Origin: Phnomibacter ginsenosidimutans
GTDB lineage: Bacteria; Bacteroidota; Bacteroidia; Chitinophagales; Chitinophagaceae
Reading direction: 5' to 3'
DNA length: 64,000 nt
NCBI RefSeq assembly: GCF_009740285.1
Contig: NZ_CP046566.1
Location: forward strand, 620,001 to 684,000
Shown here: positions 18,248-26,786 of the stretch, piece after piece
How the letters are laid out: each line of letters opens with the position of its first letter
Position numbering within the stretch: position 1 is the first letter of the stretch
The notes under the pieces: model-generated
What the model was told of the DNA's origin: nothing
The model's input: only the letters and a program-made list of their open reading frames with translations
Database searches by the model: none
Made by a program: the position numbers and the translations under genes

Positions 18248-20980
18248 ATGAAAAAGTTGCTCTTTTTGCTTTGCCTGCAAACCATTGCCATATACACTTT
18301 GGCACAATTGAATGTACAGCAGCTGCGTACAGAAAATCTGACCAATCCGCTGGGCATGGATGTGCCACAACCCATGCTGAGCTGGCAACTGAGCAGCACC
18401 GAAAAACAAGTGTTGCAAACTGCGTATGAAATTCGGGTGGGCAACACTGCTGCTGTAGCCAAAGGCAAAGTGCAATGGAGCAGCGGTAAAATACATTCGG
18501 AACAGTCTGCCGGCGTGTTGTATAACGGACCTGCATTGCAGTCGGGCAAAAAATATTACTGGCAGGTACGGGTGTGGAACAACAAAGGCCAGGTGTCGCC
18601 ATGGAGTGAATTGGCTTTTTGGCAAATGGGATTGCTGCAACCTAATGACTGGAAAGCCCAATGGATTGAGCCCGGCTACACAGAAGATCTGCATTTTGCA
18701 GCGCCACTGCTGCGCAAAGAATTTAGCAGCAACAAGAAAATTCAATCGGCCACTGCATTCATCACTGCACATGGTTTGTACGAAGCACAAATCAATGGGC
18801 GTAGGGTGGGCGATGCCTTTCTTACACCCGGCTGGACCAGCTACAACAAGCGGTTGCAATATCAGGTGTATGATGTAACGACGCTCTTGCTGCAAGGTGT
18901 CAATGCTGTAGCTGTTACTTTGGGCGATGGTTGGTACCGCGGCAATTTTGCATTTGACCATCGCAGAAATATTTATGGCAAAGACATTGCGCTGTTATTT
19001 CAATTACAGATTGTGTACAGCGATGGCAGCACTACCACTATTGCATCAGACGGCAGCTGGAAATCGGCCACTGGCGCCATACGTGCCAATGGTATTTATC
19101 AGGGAGAAATCATTGATGCCCGATTGGAAAAAAATGGTTGGACAACAGCCGGCTACAACGATACAGCATGGACACCGGTAAAAACGGCCAACCACTCAAA
19201 AGACATATTGGTAGCCACGTACAACGAGCCCATCAAACAACACGAAACCTTTGCGCCGGTAAAAATACTGACCACGCCAAAGGGCGAACAAGTGATTGAT
19301 TTTGGACAAAACTTAGTGGGCTGGGTGAAAGTAAAACTCAGGGGAAAAGCAGGAGATACGGTACGCATTGCTCATGCAGAAGTGCTGGATAAGCATGGCA
19401 ATTTTTACACAGAAAATTTACGCGGTGCCAAAGCACAAGCTGTGTATGTACTCAAAGGAAATGGCGAAGAAATATTTGAACCGCATTTTACATTTTTCGG
19501 ATTCCGGTATATCAAAGTAGAAGGCGCTGCAGCAGCCTTGCAGCCGCAAGATTTTACAGCCGTGGCCTTGTATTCGGATATGCCTAAAACGGGTAGTTTC
19601 ACTTCTTCCAACGCACTCATTAACCAACTGCAGCACAACATTGAATGGGGGCTGCGGGGCAATTTTGTAGACGTGCCCACTGATTGTCCGCAGCGGGACG
19701 AACGCATGGGCTGGACGGGTGATGCACAAGCGTTTTTTAGGACAGCAACCTTCTTGCGGGGTGTCAATAATTTCTTTGGTAAATGGCTGAAAGATTTGGC
19801 TGCCGATCAAATCAACACGGGCAGTGTACCCCATGTTATTCCCAATGTATTGGGCGACAATGGCTGGGCTGCCGGCGGCAGTGCCGGCTGGTCAGATGCG
19901 GCTACCATTATACCTTGGGAAATGTATGTGGTGTATGGCGATAAACGCATTTTGGCCACCCAATACAACAGTATGAAAGCATGGGTAAACTACATGCAAT
20001 CCAAAAGCCGCAACGACCTTTGGAACAGTGGCGATCATTTTGGCGATTGGCTGTTTTATACCATGGCCGACGACAACGATGGCAAAGCGGCTATCACCAA
20101 TAAATATCTGATTGCCCAGTGTTTTTATGCGTACTCTACACAGTTGCTCATCAATGCAGCAACCGTATTGAACAAGCCAGAAGACGTAGCCACGTACACT
20201 GCATTGCTGCAGCGCATTAAAACGGCATTTCTCAACGAGTACACTACGCCCAATGGTGCTACCATGAGCAATACGCAAACCTCTTATGTACTGGCATTGC
20301 ATTTCGATATGTTTCCAGAGCATTTGCGGCAGCAGGCAGCCGAACGTTTGGTAAACAACATCAAACAATACGGCAATCATTTAACCACCGGCTTTTTAGG
20401 CACTCCTTATTTGTGCCATGTGCTCAGCCGCTTTGGCTATTCCGATGTGGCCTATACATTGTTGTTGCAGCAAACCTATCCATCGTGGTTGTATCCTGTA
20501 ACCAAAGGGGCCACCACCATTTGGGAACGCTGGGACGGCATTCGTACCAACGGCGATTTTCAGGCCATTACCATGAACTCTTTTAACCACTATGCTTATG
20601 GTGCCATTGGCGATTGGCTCTATCGGGTAATGGTGGGCATCGACAATGTGCCGGGTACAGTGGGTTACAAAAACATCCGTATTCAACCGCATATCGGCAA
20701 AGATTTTACGCAGGCTTCGGCCAGCTACCAAACGCCCTATGGCCTGTGTAGTGCCGGCTGGAACATTGCACAACAGCAACTGACACTCACCGCCGATATA
20801 CCTGCCAATACAACCGCTGTTATTTATGTGCCGGTACAAGGCGATGCTACCGTGTTGGAAAATGGCCAACCGCTGAGTAGCCTGGCCTACCTGCAAGTAT
20901 TGGGCAAGGAAAACGGCTACCTGAAAGTGCAGGCAGGCTCGGGTAAGTACCGGTTTACAACAACATTTGTACATCAATAA
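18248..20980 (+). CDS. Secreted alpha-L-rhamnosidase, GH78
   Basis: The 910-residue protein has a signal peptide (MKKLLFLLCLQTIAIYTLAQ) and the full GH78 layout: an N-terminal beta domain (PMLSWQLSSTEKQVLQTAYE), the Bac_rhamnosid_N carbohydrate-binding domain (LYEAQINGRRVGDAFLTPGW), a central beta domain, and the (alpha/alpha)6 catalytic barrel with DCPQRDERMGWTGDAQAFF at about 478-496 and TIWERWDG further on, then a C-terminal beta domain. The acidic residues of DERxGWxGD match the catalytic site of the family. It removes terminal L-rhamnose from pectic side chains or glycosides. The nearby GH28 gene suggests joint pectin degradation; no TonB receptor belongs to this pair. Confidence 0.95.
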   Translation: MKKLLFLLCLQTIAIYTLAQLNVQQLRTENLTNPLGMDVPQPMLSWQLSSTEKQVLQTAYEIRVGNTAAVAKGKVQWSSGKIHSEQSAGVLYNGPALQSGKKYYWQVRVWNNKGQVSPWSELAFWQMGLLQPNDWKAQWIEPGYTEDLHFAAPLLRKEFSSNKKIQSATAFITAHGLYEAQINGRRVGDAFLTPGWTSYNKRLQYQVYDVTTLLLQGVNAVAVTLGDGWYRGNFAFDHRRNIYGKDIALLFQLQIVYSDGSTTTIASDGSWKSATGAIRANGIYQGEIIDARLEKNGWTTAGYNDTAWTPVKTANHSKDILVATYNEPIKQHETFAPVKILTTPKGEQVIDFGQNLVGWVKVKLRGKAGDTVRIAHAEVLDKHGNFYTENLRGAKAQAVYVLKGNGEEIFEPHFTFFGFRYIKVEGAAAALQPQDFTAVALYSDMPKTGSFTSSNALINQLQHNIEWGLRGNFVDVPTDCPQRDERMGWTGDAQAFFRTATFLRGVNNFFGKWLKDLAADQINTGSVPHVIPNVLGDNGWAAGGSAGWSDAATIIPWEMYVVYGDKRILATQYNSMKAWVNYMQSKSRNDLWNSGDHFGDWLFYTMADDNDGKAAITNKYLIAQCFYAYSTQLLINAATVLNKPEDVATYTALLQRIKTAFLNEYTTPNGATMSNTQTSYVLALHFDMFPEHLRQQAAERLVNNIKQYGNHLTTGFLGTPYLCHVLSRFGYSDVAYTLLLQQTYPSWLYPVTKGATTIWERWDGIRTNGDFQAITMNSFNHYAYGAIGDWLYRVMVGIDNVPGTVGYKNIRIQPHIGKDFTQASASYQTPYGLCSAGWNIAQQQLTLTADIPANTTAVIYVPVQGDATVLENGQPLSSLAYLQVLGKENGYLKVQAGSGKYRFTTTFVHQ

Positions 20981-20998
20981 CTGCTGCTCCAATAGCAT

Positions 20999-21030
20999 AA
21001 AGGCACTTCCGATGGGAAGTGCCTTTTGTT
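20999..21030 (+). terminator. Terminator after the GH78 gene
   Basis: AAAGGCACTTCC, loop GAT, GGGAAGTGCCTTTT, then GTTTTTTG. It starts 18 bases after the stop codon and ends the GH28-GH78 unit. Confidence 0.85.
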
Positions 21031-21099
21031 TTTTGTGCTGCCGGCGCTGGCATTGGGGCCTGTGCAAAGTGGATAGGATAGCCGCCGTAACTGCAGTAA

Positions 21100-21290
21100 A
21101 TAGTCGGGGCGTATTGCAGTCGGGGCGTATGCGATACGCCCAAAAAATGAAAAAGGGGCGAATTCAATTCGCCCCCACAGAAGATGAATGAAGGGGCGAA
21201 TACCATTAGCTCCGACGGGCAGTTTTTTTGTGGAAGAAAAAAACGGCCAAAAAATATTTCCACAACTTTTATTTCCACAACAAGGGCAGC
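21100..21290. repeat. Palindromic repeat cluster, left copy
   Basis: The block contains GGGGCGTATGCGATACGCCC (hairpin), an A-rich spacer, GGGGCGAATTCAATTCGCCC (hairpin), a degenerate third unit near 21193-21222, and a TGTGGAAGAAA...TTTCCACA inverted pair. The same elements occur in the same order and orientation at 25914-26132, on the other side of the restriction-modification genes. The hairpins resemble REP-like GGGGCGAAT palindromes that are scattered in many bacterial genomes. Confidence 0.75.
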
Positions 21291-21394
21291 CAGGCAATAA
21301 GCCGGCTGCTCTTGCGCTGGCCTCCGGGCCAGTGCAGAGCGGTTACTACGGTGGCTATAACTGCTGCAGCCTGTTGTATGTCAGGCTGAGTGAC

Positions 21395-21430
21395 GATCCT
21401 GTCACAGGCCGGGAGGCCTGCGACAGGATC
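21395..21430. repeat. 36-base hairpin containing a dispersed 26-base repeat
   Basis: Arms GATCCTGTCACAGGCC and GGCCTGCGACAGGATC pair with one mismatch around a GGGA loop. The central 26 bases (21401-21426) recur identically at 63433-63458, and a diverged copy lies at 38066-38089. It is just past the stop of the minus-strand membrane gene and could also act as its terminator, although it has no T tract. Confidence 0.7.
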
Positions 21431-21439
21431 ATTAGAAAA

Positions 21440-22114
21440 CTATTTGCCTAAATACTTTTGAATAAATGCTAAAGTTTGATCATAGCCAACTATTATAGTC
21501 ACAATGCTACTTATAAGTGTGATTAGGGCAACGAGCCCTGAAATCACTTTGTAAATCAAACTCTCTCTAATCGAGGTTAATTTTCGGTTACTGATAATTC
21601 CAAACCAGCCGAGAACATAAAATGGGATACTCAAAACCACTTTGAAGCCCTCCCGAAACCAAATGATTGGATTTTTTATATGGTGTGAATAATTTTTGAT
21701 ATTCTCCTCTAAATTACCAATGTGTTTAAGTAAACAATCGTCAACAGCTCCTGCATCAAATTTTTCTACCTGTCCATTTCTGAACTTGGGAATTGTGTTT
21801 ATGATTATTGCATATTGATTAATCATATAGTTCTGATATGGAGGTTTGTAAGACATAAATCCGAAAGAACCTACATGATTTTGAATTTTACTCACATTCA
21901 TTGTAAGCCAAACGTACAAGTCTACATCAAACTCTCCAGTACGTGTATATCTATCATAAGTTTGAAAATACCTGTTTGCAAAAACAATAAACTTATTTCT
22001 GAATTCATCAGCAAATTGTAGTCGCTGTGAATCATCTGAATGTTTTTTGACAACATATAGCAGACCTATAATACAAACACTCAGTATTCCCAGTATAATC
22101 AGACTTGTTATCAT
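21440..22114 (-). CDS. Membrane protein of unknown function coupled to the restriction-modification gene
   Basis: The 224-residue protein has an N-terminal membrane segment (MITSLIILGILSVCIIGLLY), a soluble middle of about 130 residues rich in Tyr, Asn and Lys (QNYMINQYAIIINTIPKF), and two C-terminal membrane segments (VVLSIPFYVLGWFGII and VISGLVALITLISSIVTIIV). I recognise no family. Its ATG follows directly on the stop codon of the upstream restriction-modification gene (TAAATG), which points to translational coupling. The gene is markedly AT-rich, unlike genes outside the island but like the C-terminal part of its neighbour, so the two were probably acquired together. It may be an accessory factor of the same defence module; this is inference from position only. 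Confidence 0.75.
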   Translation of the reverse strand: MITSLIILGILSVCIIGLLYVVKKHSDDSQRLQFADEFRNKFIVFANRYFQTYDRYTRTGEFDVDLYVWLTMNVSKIQNHVGSFGFMSYKPPYQNYMINQYAIIINTIPKFRNGQVEKFDAGAVDDCLLKHIGNLEENIKNYSHHIKNPIIWFREGFKVVLSIPFYVLGWFGIISNRKLTSIRESLIYKVISGLVALITLISSIVTIIVGYDQTLAFIQKYLGK

Positions 22115-25100
22115 TTATGCGTTCTCAATTATTTGAATTTCTTCTTCGGTTAATTCGTAAAGCTGATATATTAGTTTATCTACCTCTTTTTCTAAAATCA
22201 TTTGTTCATTGCTGCTTCTTTCTTGTTTAAGAATTTCTGAAATCAAATTAGCTATTTGCTCCTGTACACTCATTGAAGGCTTCATTATAGGCAATTTGTC
22301 AACAAAAGTTGAAGACATAGAAAAATATCCGCCAGCTTTAATCGGGAATGTAGATTTAATTATAAATGCGATAAGTTTTGAATTAAGTATTCCTAAAAGG
22401 TATTTTAAGTCAACCTCTGGATCAGTTAGTGTAATTGCGAAAACTCTTGCTCCACTATAACCTGATTTGTTTCTATCAATTGAAAACTTCGTTATTTTTT
22501 GTTCACCCGGAAAAACGATTTTTTCTTTTCCAAATATTTCAAGTTGTCCAAATCTTGTTAAGGAATACCATTTGTTTGAATCGGCAAATGTTGTTCTTGA
22601 ATCCTTTCTTTCTTCGAGTGCTTTCTTTTTTGAAAAAAGATATTGGTATGTTTTCGGGTAGTAGTTTCGAAGCTCCTCTTCGGGCAAGAGAATTGTAAAT
22701 CCATTCTCTAATTTGTAAGGATAGATAATATGTAAATCAAAATTTGCATAATGGTATCTCTTGCAATTGTTTGCTCGAATTAACGGAAGCAATAATTCTC
22801 TTTCTAAGTTTTCTTTACGAATTACATTCTCATCTACTATGAAAATATTGTCTGCGCCACTTACAATTCCATAACTGCATTTCCCGATTGAAGATAATGA
22901 TGCATGAGTATTTAATTTTTCAAGAAGAATTTTATTCTCATTTGTAGATAAAACCCAATTATCGCTTGAAAGTTTTGAAATATCAATTTCAATCCCTTTA
23001 GATAAAATTTCATTTGTAAAATTTCTGATACTATGAATCTTTATGTATCTGAAATTCGAAGAATTTGTCTTTGTGACATTAAATATGCTTACATAAGTAA
23101 GGGCGTCTTCAAATATTGGCAAATCGCCGAAGTCTACTATCGAGTTAAGAGAAAAGTCTTTTAATAAGGTTTCTCTCAAGTTTCTGCCATATTCAGTCAC
23201 TAAGAATTGATTTGAAGAAATGAAACTTACATTCCCATTTGGTTTTAAGATATTATGTGCAAGCTCAAAGAATAGAACAGAGATATCAATTCTCTTATTG
23301 GCAAGACGTTTGTTTTGTTTGTACCAGTCGATTAACTTATGTTCAAGGTCTTGTACTTTTAAATAAGGTGGATTTGCAATAATTGTATCAAAGCCTACAT
23401 AGTCGCCATCATCGTTGAGCACTTCAGGAAATTCAAAACGCCATTCAAATGCATTTTCAAAAATGCTATTGTTTTTGGTGTTGTCGACTTGCTCTTGAAG
23501 CTTTTTTATTCTGCCTTCTTTTTTTTGTTTTATATGTTCCTGTAATCTGGTTAGCTTTTGATTGAAAAGTTTTCCTTCATAATGTAGAGAATATTCCTGC
23601 TTTAGCCTTGAAAGCTCATTGTACAATTTACCTTCTCTGCTGACGTGAGAAATAAAATCACTTTTAATTTTTTCAATCAATAGGTGGAGGTGTCTTTTCT
23701 CCTCTTTGTTGGTTGCATGTTTGTATTGAATTACAGCGTTCTTGTAATCGGAAATATTTATTTTGGTTTTGCTCAGTGCCAGTTTTAAATCGGCATCTAT
23801 CCCAAAGCGGCTCACCAGGCTGTTGCCGCATTTTATGTTGATGTCGATATTGGGCAGGGTTTCCAGCTCAGTGGCATTTTTGTAATAGGCATTTTTTAGC
23901 AGTTCTATCCACAGGCGCAGCCGGCATATTTTTACGGAGTTGGCGTTGATGTCTACCCCAAACAGGCAGTTTTCAATAATGGTTTGCTTTTCGTGAAACA
24001 GGGCTTCCTGTACCCGCTGGCTTTCTTTGCTGTTGGGGTTGTACTCATACAGCTCACCATTGTCGTCGGTTACTATCAGTTCATCGTTTACTACTTCTAT
24101 CTGGTATTCTTTCAGGCGTTTGCCTTGGCGGTCTTGCAGTATTTTCAGGTCGTTTTTAATGGCAATCATTTCGTTGAGTGCCGATACCAAAAAGTGACCC
24201 GAGCCTACGGCGGGGTCGCATATTTTCAGGCTGTTTACAATGCGGTTGGCTTCGGCCGTGTCTTCTATATGGTTGTATAGTTCATCCAGCGATTGGCATT
24301 GCCATTGTTTTACCTCGTTAAACTTTTGCAGCACGGCCTTTCGAATGGTTTGGCGGCACATGTACATGGTAATAAAGCCGGGGGTAAAAAAGGAACCGTC
24401 TTTGTAACCATTTATTTTTTCGAAAATGAGGCCCAGCACAGATGCATTGATGAGGGTTTTGTTGTCTTCCTGAATGTCTTCGGAGCCCTCGCTGCTAAAG
24501 TCGTAGGCGTTTAAAAATTCAAACAGGTACTGCAGGGTATTGAGCTGTCCGCTGCGCTTTTTGGCCTGTGCATCTTTTAGCACGGTTTGAGGGTGCAGGG
24601 GTATGCTTTTATCATCTTTCAGGTTGCTGATAAAGAGGGTGGCCTGTTCGGTATCGGTAGGTTCAAACAGCGATGAATTGAGGTAGGGCACTTGGGCGAA
24701 GGCCGCTTGCACATCGGCGTTTCTGTCGGCATGTCGGCGGGCCAGCACCTGAAAAAACAAACTGTTGAGGTCGTCGTAGCTGCGGATATGGGAGTGCTGC
24801 AAAAAAGCATAGCGGGTATCGCCTTTGTGGTAGCTGATAAGCTGCGCTTCGAGCAGTTTTAAAAACAAGATGCGGTTGATCCAGGTAATGCAGAGTTCGA
24901 GAGCTACTGCAAAGAGGCGTTCTTCGGTACTGTTGCCATACAGGCCGGGTTTGGGCAGTTGGTTTAGTTTATCGAGGCTGTCCAGTTGTATAATGGCATC
25001 TTCGAGCAGGGTACCGCTATGGCGCTGGCCGGGTGCGTGTCGGCCTATCAGTTTTTTACTGCCTTCTTTGGTTTCGGTCAGGCCAATAATGTGCAGTAGT

Positions 25101-25903
25101 TCGGCATAAAACCGTTTGTCGAGGCTGTTGCTATCGTTGGCAAAGGGTAGCTTCAGCAGGTGCTCTGGGGAGAGTATTTTATAAAGGGCTATCAGGGCAT
25201 TGTCGTCGGCTTTGCTGCTGTTGCGCAGGGTTTTCTGATAGTCTTGTAGCTGAATGTAAGTGCAGTCTATCTGTGTGTGTAGCTGCGCTATAAAAGGTTC
25301 GGCTATCTGCTTGTAAAAAAAATCGGTACGGGTATCGGCAAGCCTGCCCTGTTCAAAATCGGTAAACTGCTGCACCAGTGTTTTGTGTTGGGCAAACAGT
25401 CGGTCAAACTGGGTGGCATCAAAAATGTACCACTCGTACAGGTTGGTGGCTACCAGGTGTTTTATTTCGAGGTTGTGGTGGGTAATGCGTTCCCGCAGGT
25501 AGTAAAGTACCAGCTCCTGAAAAGCCTTGGTATTTATTTTTTGTGCCGACAGCATTTCGGCCTTGTTGGTGGGCTTTTTGGCCTCAATGATAACGCCCAC
25601 CGTGCTGCCGGCCTGTGCTCCGTTGTGAATCACCTGATCGTTTCGCCCCTTGGTATTGATGAAATGCTGCGGGGCGTAGTAAGTATCATGCAAAAAACGG
25701 CTCAGCAGGTTCTTGTGAAACTCTTCGCTTTCCGTTTCGTTGGCACTATCGAGCAGGGTAATGAGGTTAACCTTGAACTGCTCAATAGCCGAGCGGCTGG
25801 GTTTTACTTTCAGAAAGGCCTTGTTGAGCGACTGCCGGGGTTTCAATATTTGTAGCTGCATGAAGGACGTGTGTTTGCATTTCAGCGGGTTAAGGTAAGC
25901 CAT
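22115..25903 (-). CDS. Single-chain restriction-modification enzyme (type IIG-like, Eco57I-type methylase)
   Basis: This 1262-residue protein joins nuclease, N6-adenine methyltransferase and target recognition in one chain. The N-terminal part has a PD-(D/E)xK-like pattern: GRNDQVIHNG (Asp 89) then GVIIEAKKPT (Glu 107, Lys 109). Methylase motif I DPAVGSGHFLVSAL is at about 563-576 and motif IV NPPYLKVQD at 844-852. The C-terminal part with LLPLIRANNCKRYHY and GYFSMSSTFVDKLPIMKPS resembles TaqI/Eco57I-type specificity domains, ending in a coiled-coil tail. It would cut unmodified DNA and methylate adenine. Codons for residues 1 to about 710 have the GC content of the host; the rest is strongly AT-rich. 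A start at Met 15 (25861) is an alternative. No separate restriction, specificity or BREX genes are nearby. Confidence 0.9.
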   Translation of the reverse strand: MAYLNPLKCKHTSFMQLQILKPRQSLNKAFLKVKPSRSAIEQFKVNLITLLDSANETESEEFHKNLLSRFLHDTYYAPQHFINTKGRNDQVIHNGAQAGSTVGVIIEAKKPTNKAEMLSAQKINTKAFQELVLYYLRERITHHNLEIKHLVATNLYEWYIFDATQFDRLFAQHKTLVQQFTDFEQGRLADTRTDFFYKQIAEPFIAQLHTQIDCTYIQLQDYQKTLRNSSKADDNALIALYKILSPEHLLKLPFANDSNSLDKRFYAELLHIIGLTETKEGSKKLIGRHAPGQRHSGTLLEDAIIQLDSLDKLNQLPKPGLYGNSTEERLFAVALELCITWINRILFLKLLEAQLISYHKGDTRYAFLQHSHIRSYDDLNSLFFQVLARRHADRNADVQAAFAQVPYLNSSLFEPTDTEQATLFISNLKDDKSIPLHPQTVLKDAQAKKRSGQLNTLQYLFEFLNAYDFSSEGSEDIQEDNKTLINASVLGLIFEKINGYKDGSFFTPGFITMYMCRQTIRKAVLQKFNEVKQWQCQSLDELYNHIEDTAEANRIVNSLKICDPAVGSGHFLVSALNEMIAIKNDLKILQDRQGKRLKEYQIEVVNDELIVTDDNGELYEYNPNSKESQRVQEALFHEKQTIIENCLFGVDINANSVKICRLRLWIELLKNAYYKNATELETLPNIDINIKCGNSLVSRFGIDADLKLALSKTKINISDYKNAVIQYKHATNKEEKRHLHLLIEKIKSDFISHVSREGKLYNELSRLKQEYSLHYEGKLFNQKLTRLQEHIKQKKEGRIKKLQEQVDNTKNNSIFENAFEWRFEFPEVLNDDGDYVGFDTIIANPPYLKVQDLEHKLIDWYKQNKRLANKRIDISVLFFELAHNILKPNGNVSFISSNQFLVTEYGRNLRETLLKDFSLNSIVDFGDLPIFEDALTYVSIFNVTKTNSSNFRYIKIHSIRNFTNEILSKGIEIDISKLSSDNWVLSTNENKILLEKLNTHASLSSIGKCSYGIVSGADNIFIVDENVIRKENLERELLLPLIRANNCKRYHYANFDLHIIYPYKLENGFTILLPEEELRNYYPKTYQYLFSKKKALEERKDSRTTFADSNKWYSLTRFGQLEIFGKEKIVFPGEQKITKFSIDRNKSGYSGARVFAITLTDPEVDLKYLLGILNSKLIAFIIKSTFPIKAGGYFSMSSTFVDKLPIMKPSMSVQEQIANLISEILKQERSSNEQMILEKEVDKLIYQLYELTEEEIQIIENA

Positions 25904-25913
25904 TGGGGATAAT

Positions 25914-26132
25914 TGCAGTCGGGGCGTATTGCATACGCCCTAAAAAGAAAGAAATAGGGCGAATGCAATTCGCCCCCCACAAAACAAGAAGAAAAAGAAG
26001 CAGGGCGAATGCGATTCGCCCCGACAAAAAGCATTTTGTGGAAGAAAATAATTGACCAAAAAATATTTCCACAGAATTTTCTTCCACAAAATGGAGTACG
26101 ATTTGTTTTGTCCTAATTTTTCTTCCACAAAC
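25914..26132. repeat. Palindromic repeat cluster, right copy
   Basis: It contains GGGGCGTATTGCATACGCCC, an A-rich spacer, GGGCGAATGCAATTCGCCC, a third unit GGGCGAATGCGATTCGCCCC near 26003-26022, and a long inverted pair TTTTGTGGAAGAAAAT ... ATTTTCTTCCACAAAAT spanning about 26034-26093. The order and orientation match 21100-21290, so the restriction-modification genes lie between direct repeats of about 200 bases. The rest of the 25904-26171 gap has no gene. Confidence 0.8.
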
Positions 26133-26171
26133 TTGTTGGGATAGGGTATTTATTCACCACACACTAACTGT

Positions 26172-26675
26172 ATGACATTGATAGAACAGGTGGCTTCCCA
26201 AATGGGCATGAGCCTGCTTCAGTTATCGGGCTACCTCAATATTAGCAAAAGTCATTTGCACATGTCGAAGCAGGGGCAACGCAGTCTGCCTGCCCGGCAT
26301 TTTACAGCTTTGCTGGCTATACAAGAAGAGCTCAATAGTATTGAAATGCCCGCCAGCATTGCATTGCAGCCCGAAGAAGCCCGGCAGCTGCGTAAACGGT
26401 TGCACAAGCTGCAGCACCAATATTTTGCCACCCAGCGCAAGTTGCGACAGCTCGAAGAAAGGTATGCCAAACTGTACCTGCAACAGCAGTGGATAGCGCT
26501 GCAACTGCAACGTGGCACCAACCTGACCACCCGCCAGCAGCTTTGGCTGGAGCTGCAGCAGGCCACCCTGCAGCGCAGGCTCAAACGCCAGGGGGCAGGT
26601 GCTATTGTTCGCTGTAAAGCATATATGGAGGCGTTGGGTAGTGAAGTGATCCTGTTAGAAGCAGCTTTGGCATAA
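26172..26675 (+). CDS. Helix-turn-helix protein with long coiled coil
   Basis: The 167-residue protein begins with an HTH-like segment (MTLIEQVASQMGMSLLQLSG, then YLNISKSHLHMSKQGQRSLP), similar to XRE domains. Residues of about 60-145 form a charged coiled coil (EEARQLRKRLHKLQHQYFAT, LRQLEERYAKLYLQQQWIAL). I do not recognise a family. It is followed 111 bases later by another coiled-coil gene, so the two may work together. Its position next to the repeats that flank the restriction-modification genes suggests that it is accessory DNA, but its base composition looks like the host's. Confidence 0.7.
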   Translation: MTLIEQVASQMGMSLLQLSGYLNISKSHLHMSKQGQRSLPARHFTALLAIQEELNSIEMPASIALQPEEARQLRKRLHKLQHQYFATQRKLRQLEERYAKLYLQQQWIALQLQRGTNLTTRQQLWLELQQATLQRRLKRQGAGAIVRCKAYMEALGSEVILLEAALA

Positions 26676-26786
26676 TGTTTTGGCAGGGTATTTCTACGGT
26701 ATTTGGTTGCGTAAATACCGTATACGTTTCGTTTTGGGGCAGCTATAGTTTAGGGGTATTGTTTTACCATTTAAAAAACACACCCC

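Larger units (their letters stand above)
21031..21439. other. Gene-free, repeat-rich stretch beside the restriction-modification island
   Basis: No plausible gene is seen. It holds the left copy of a palindromic repeat cluster (about 21100-21290), a 36-base imperfect hairpin (21395-21430), and a degenerate direct repeat: a GCGCTGGC...GGGCC...GTGCA block near 21045-21070 that recurs at about 21313-21340, each followed by a CTGCAG-containing tail. Confidence 0.7.

Noticed and set aside
22115-25903. BREX PglX methylase or type I HsdM/HsdR
   Set aside because: There are no brx, pgl or hsd neighbours, no helicase motifs, and the chain has its own N-terminal nuclease-like motif, so a type IIG-like enzyme fits better.
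21100-26132. Palindromic repeats as a CRISPR array
   Set aside because: Only two or three units per block, no equal-length unique spacers and no cas genes.
21031-26171. Insertion sequence or transposon
   Set aside because: No transposase or integrase gene and no target-site duplication could be seen; repeats are direct, not terminal inverted.
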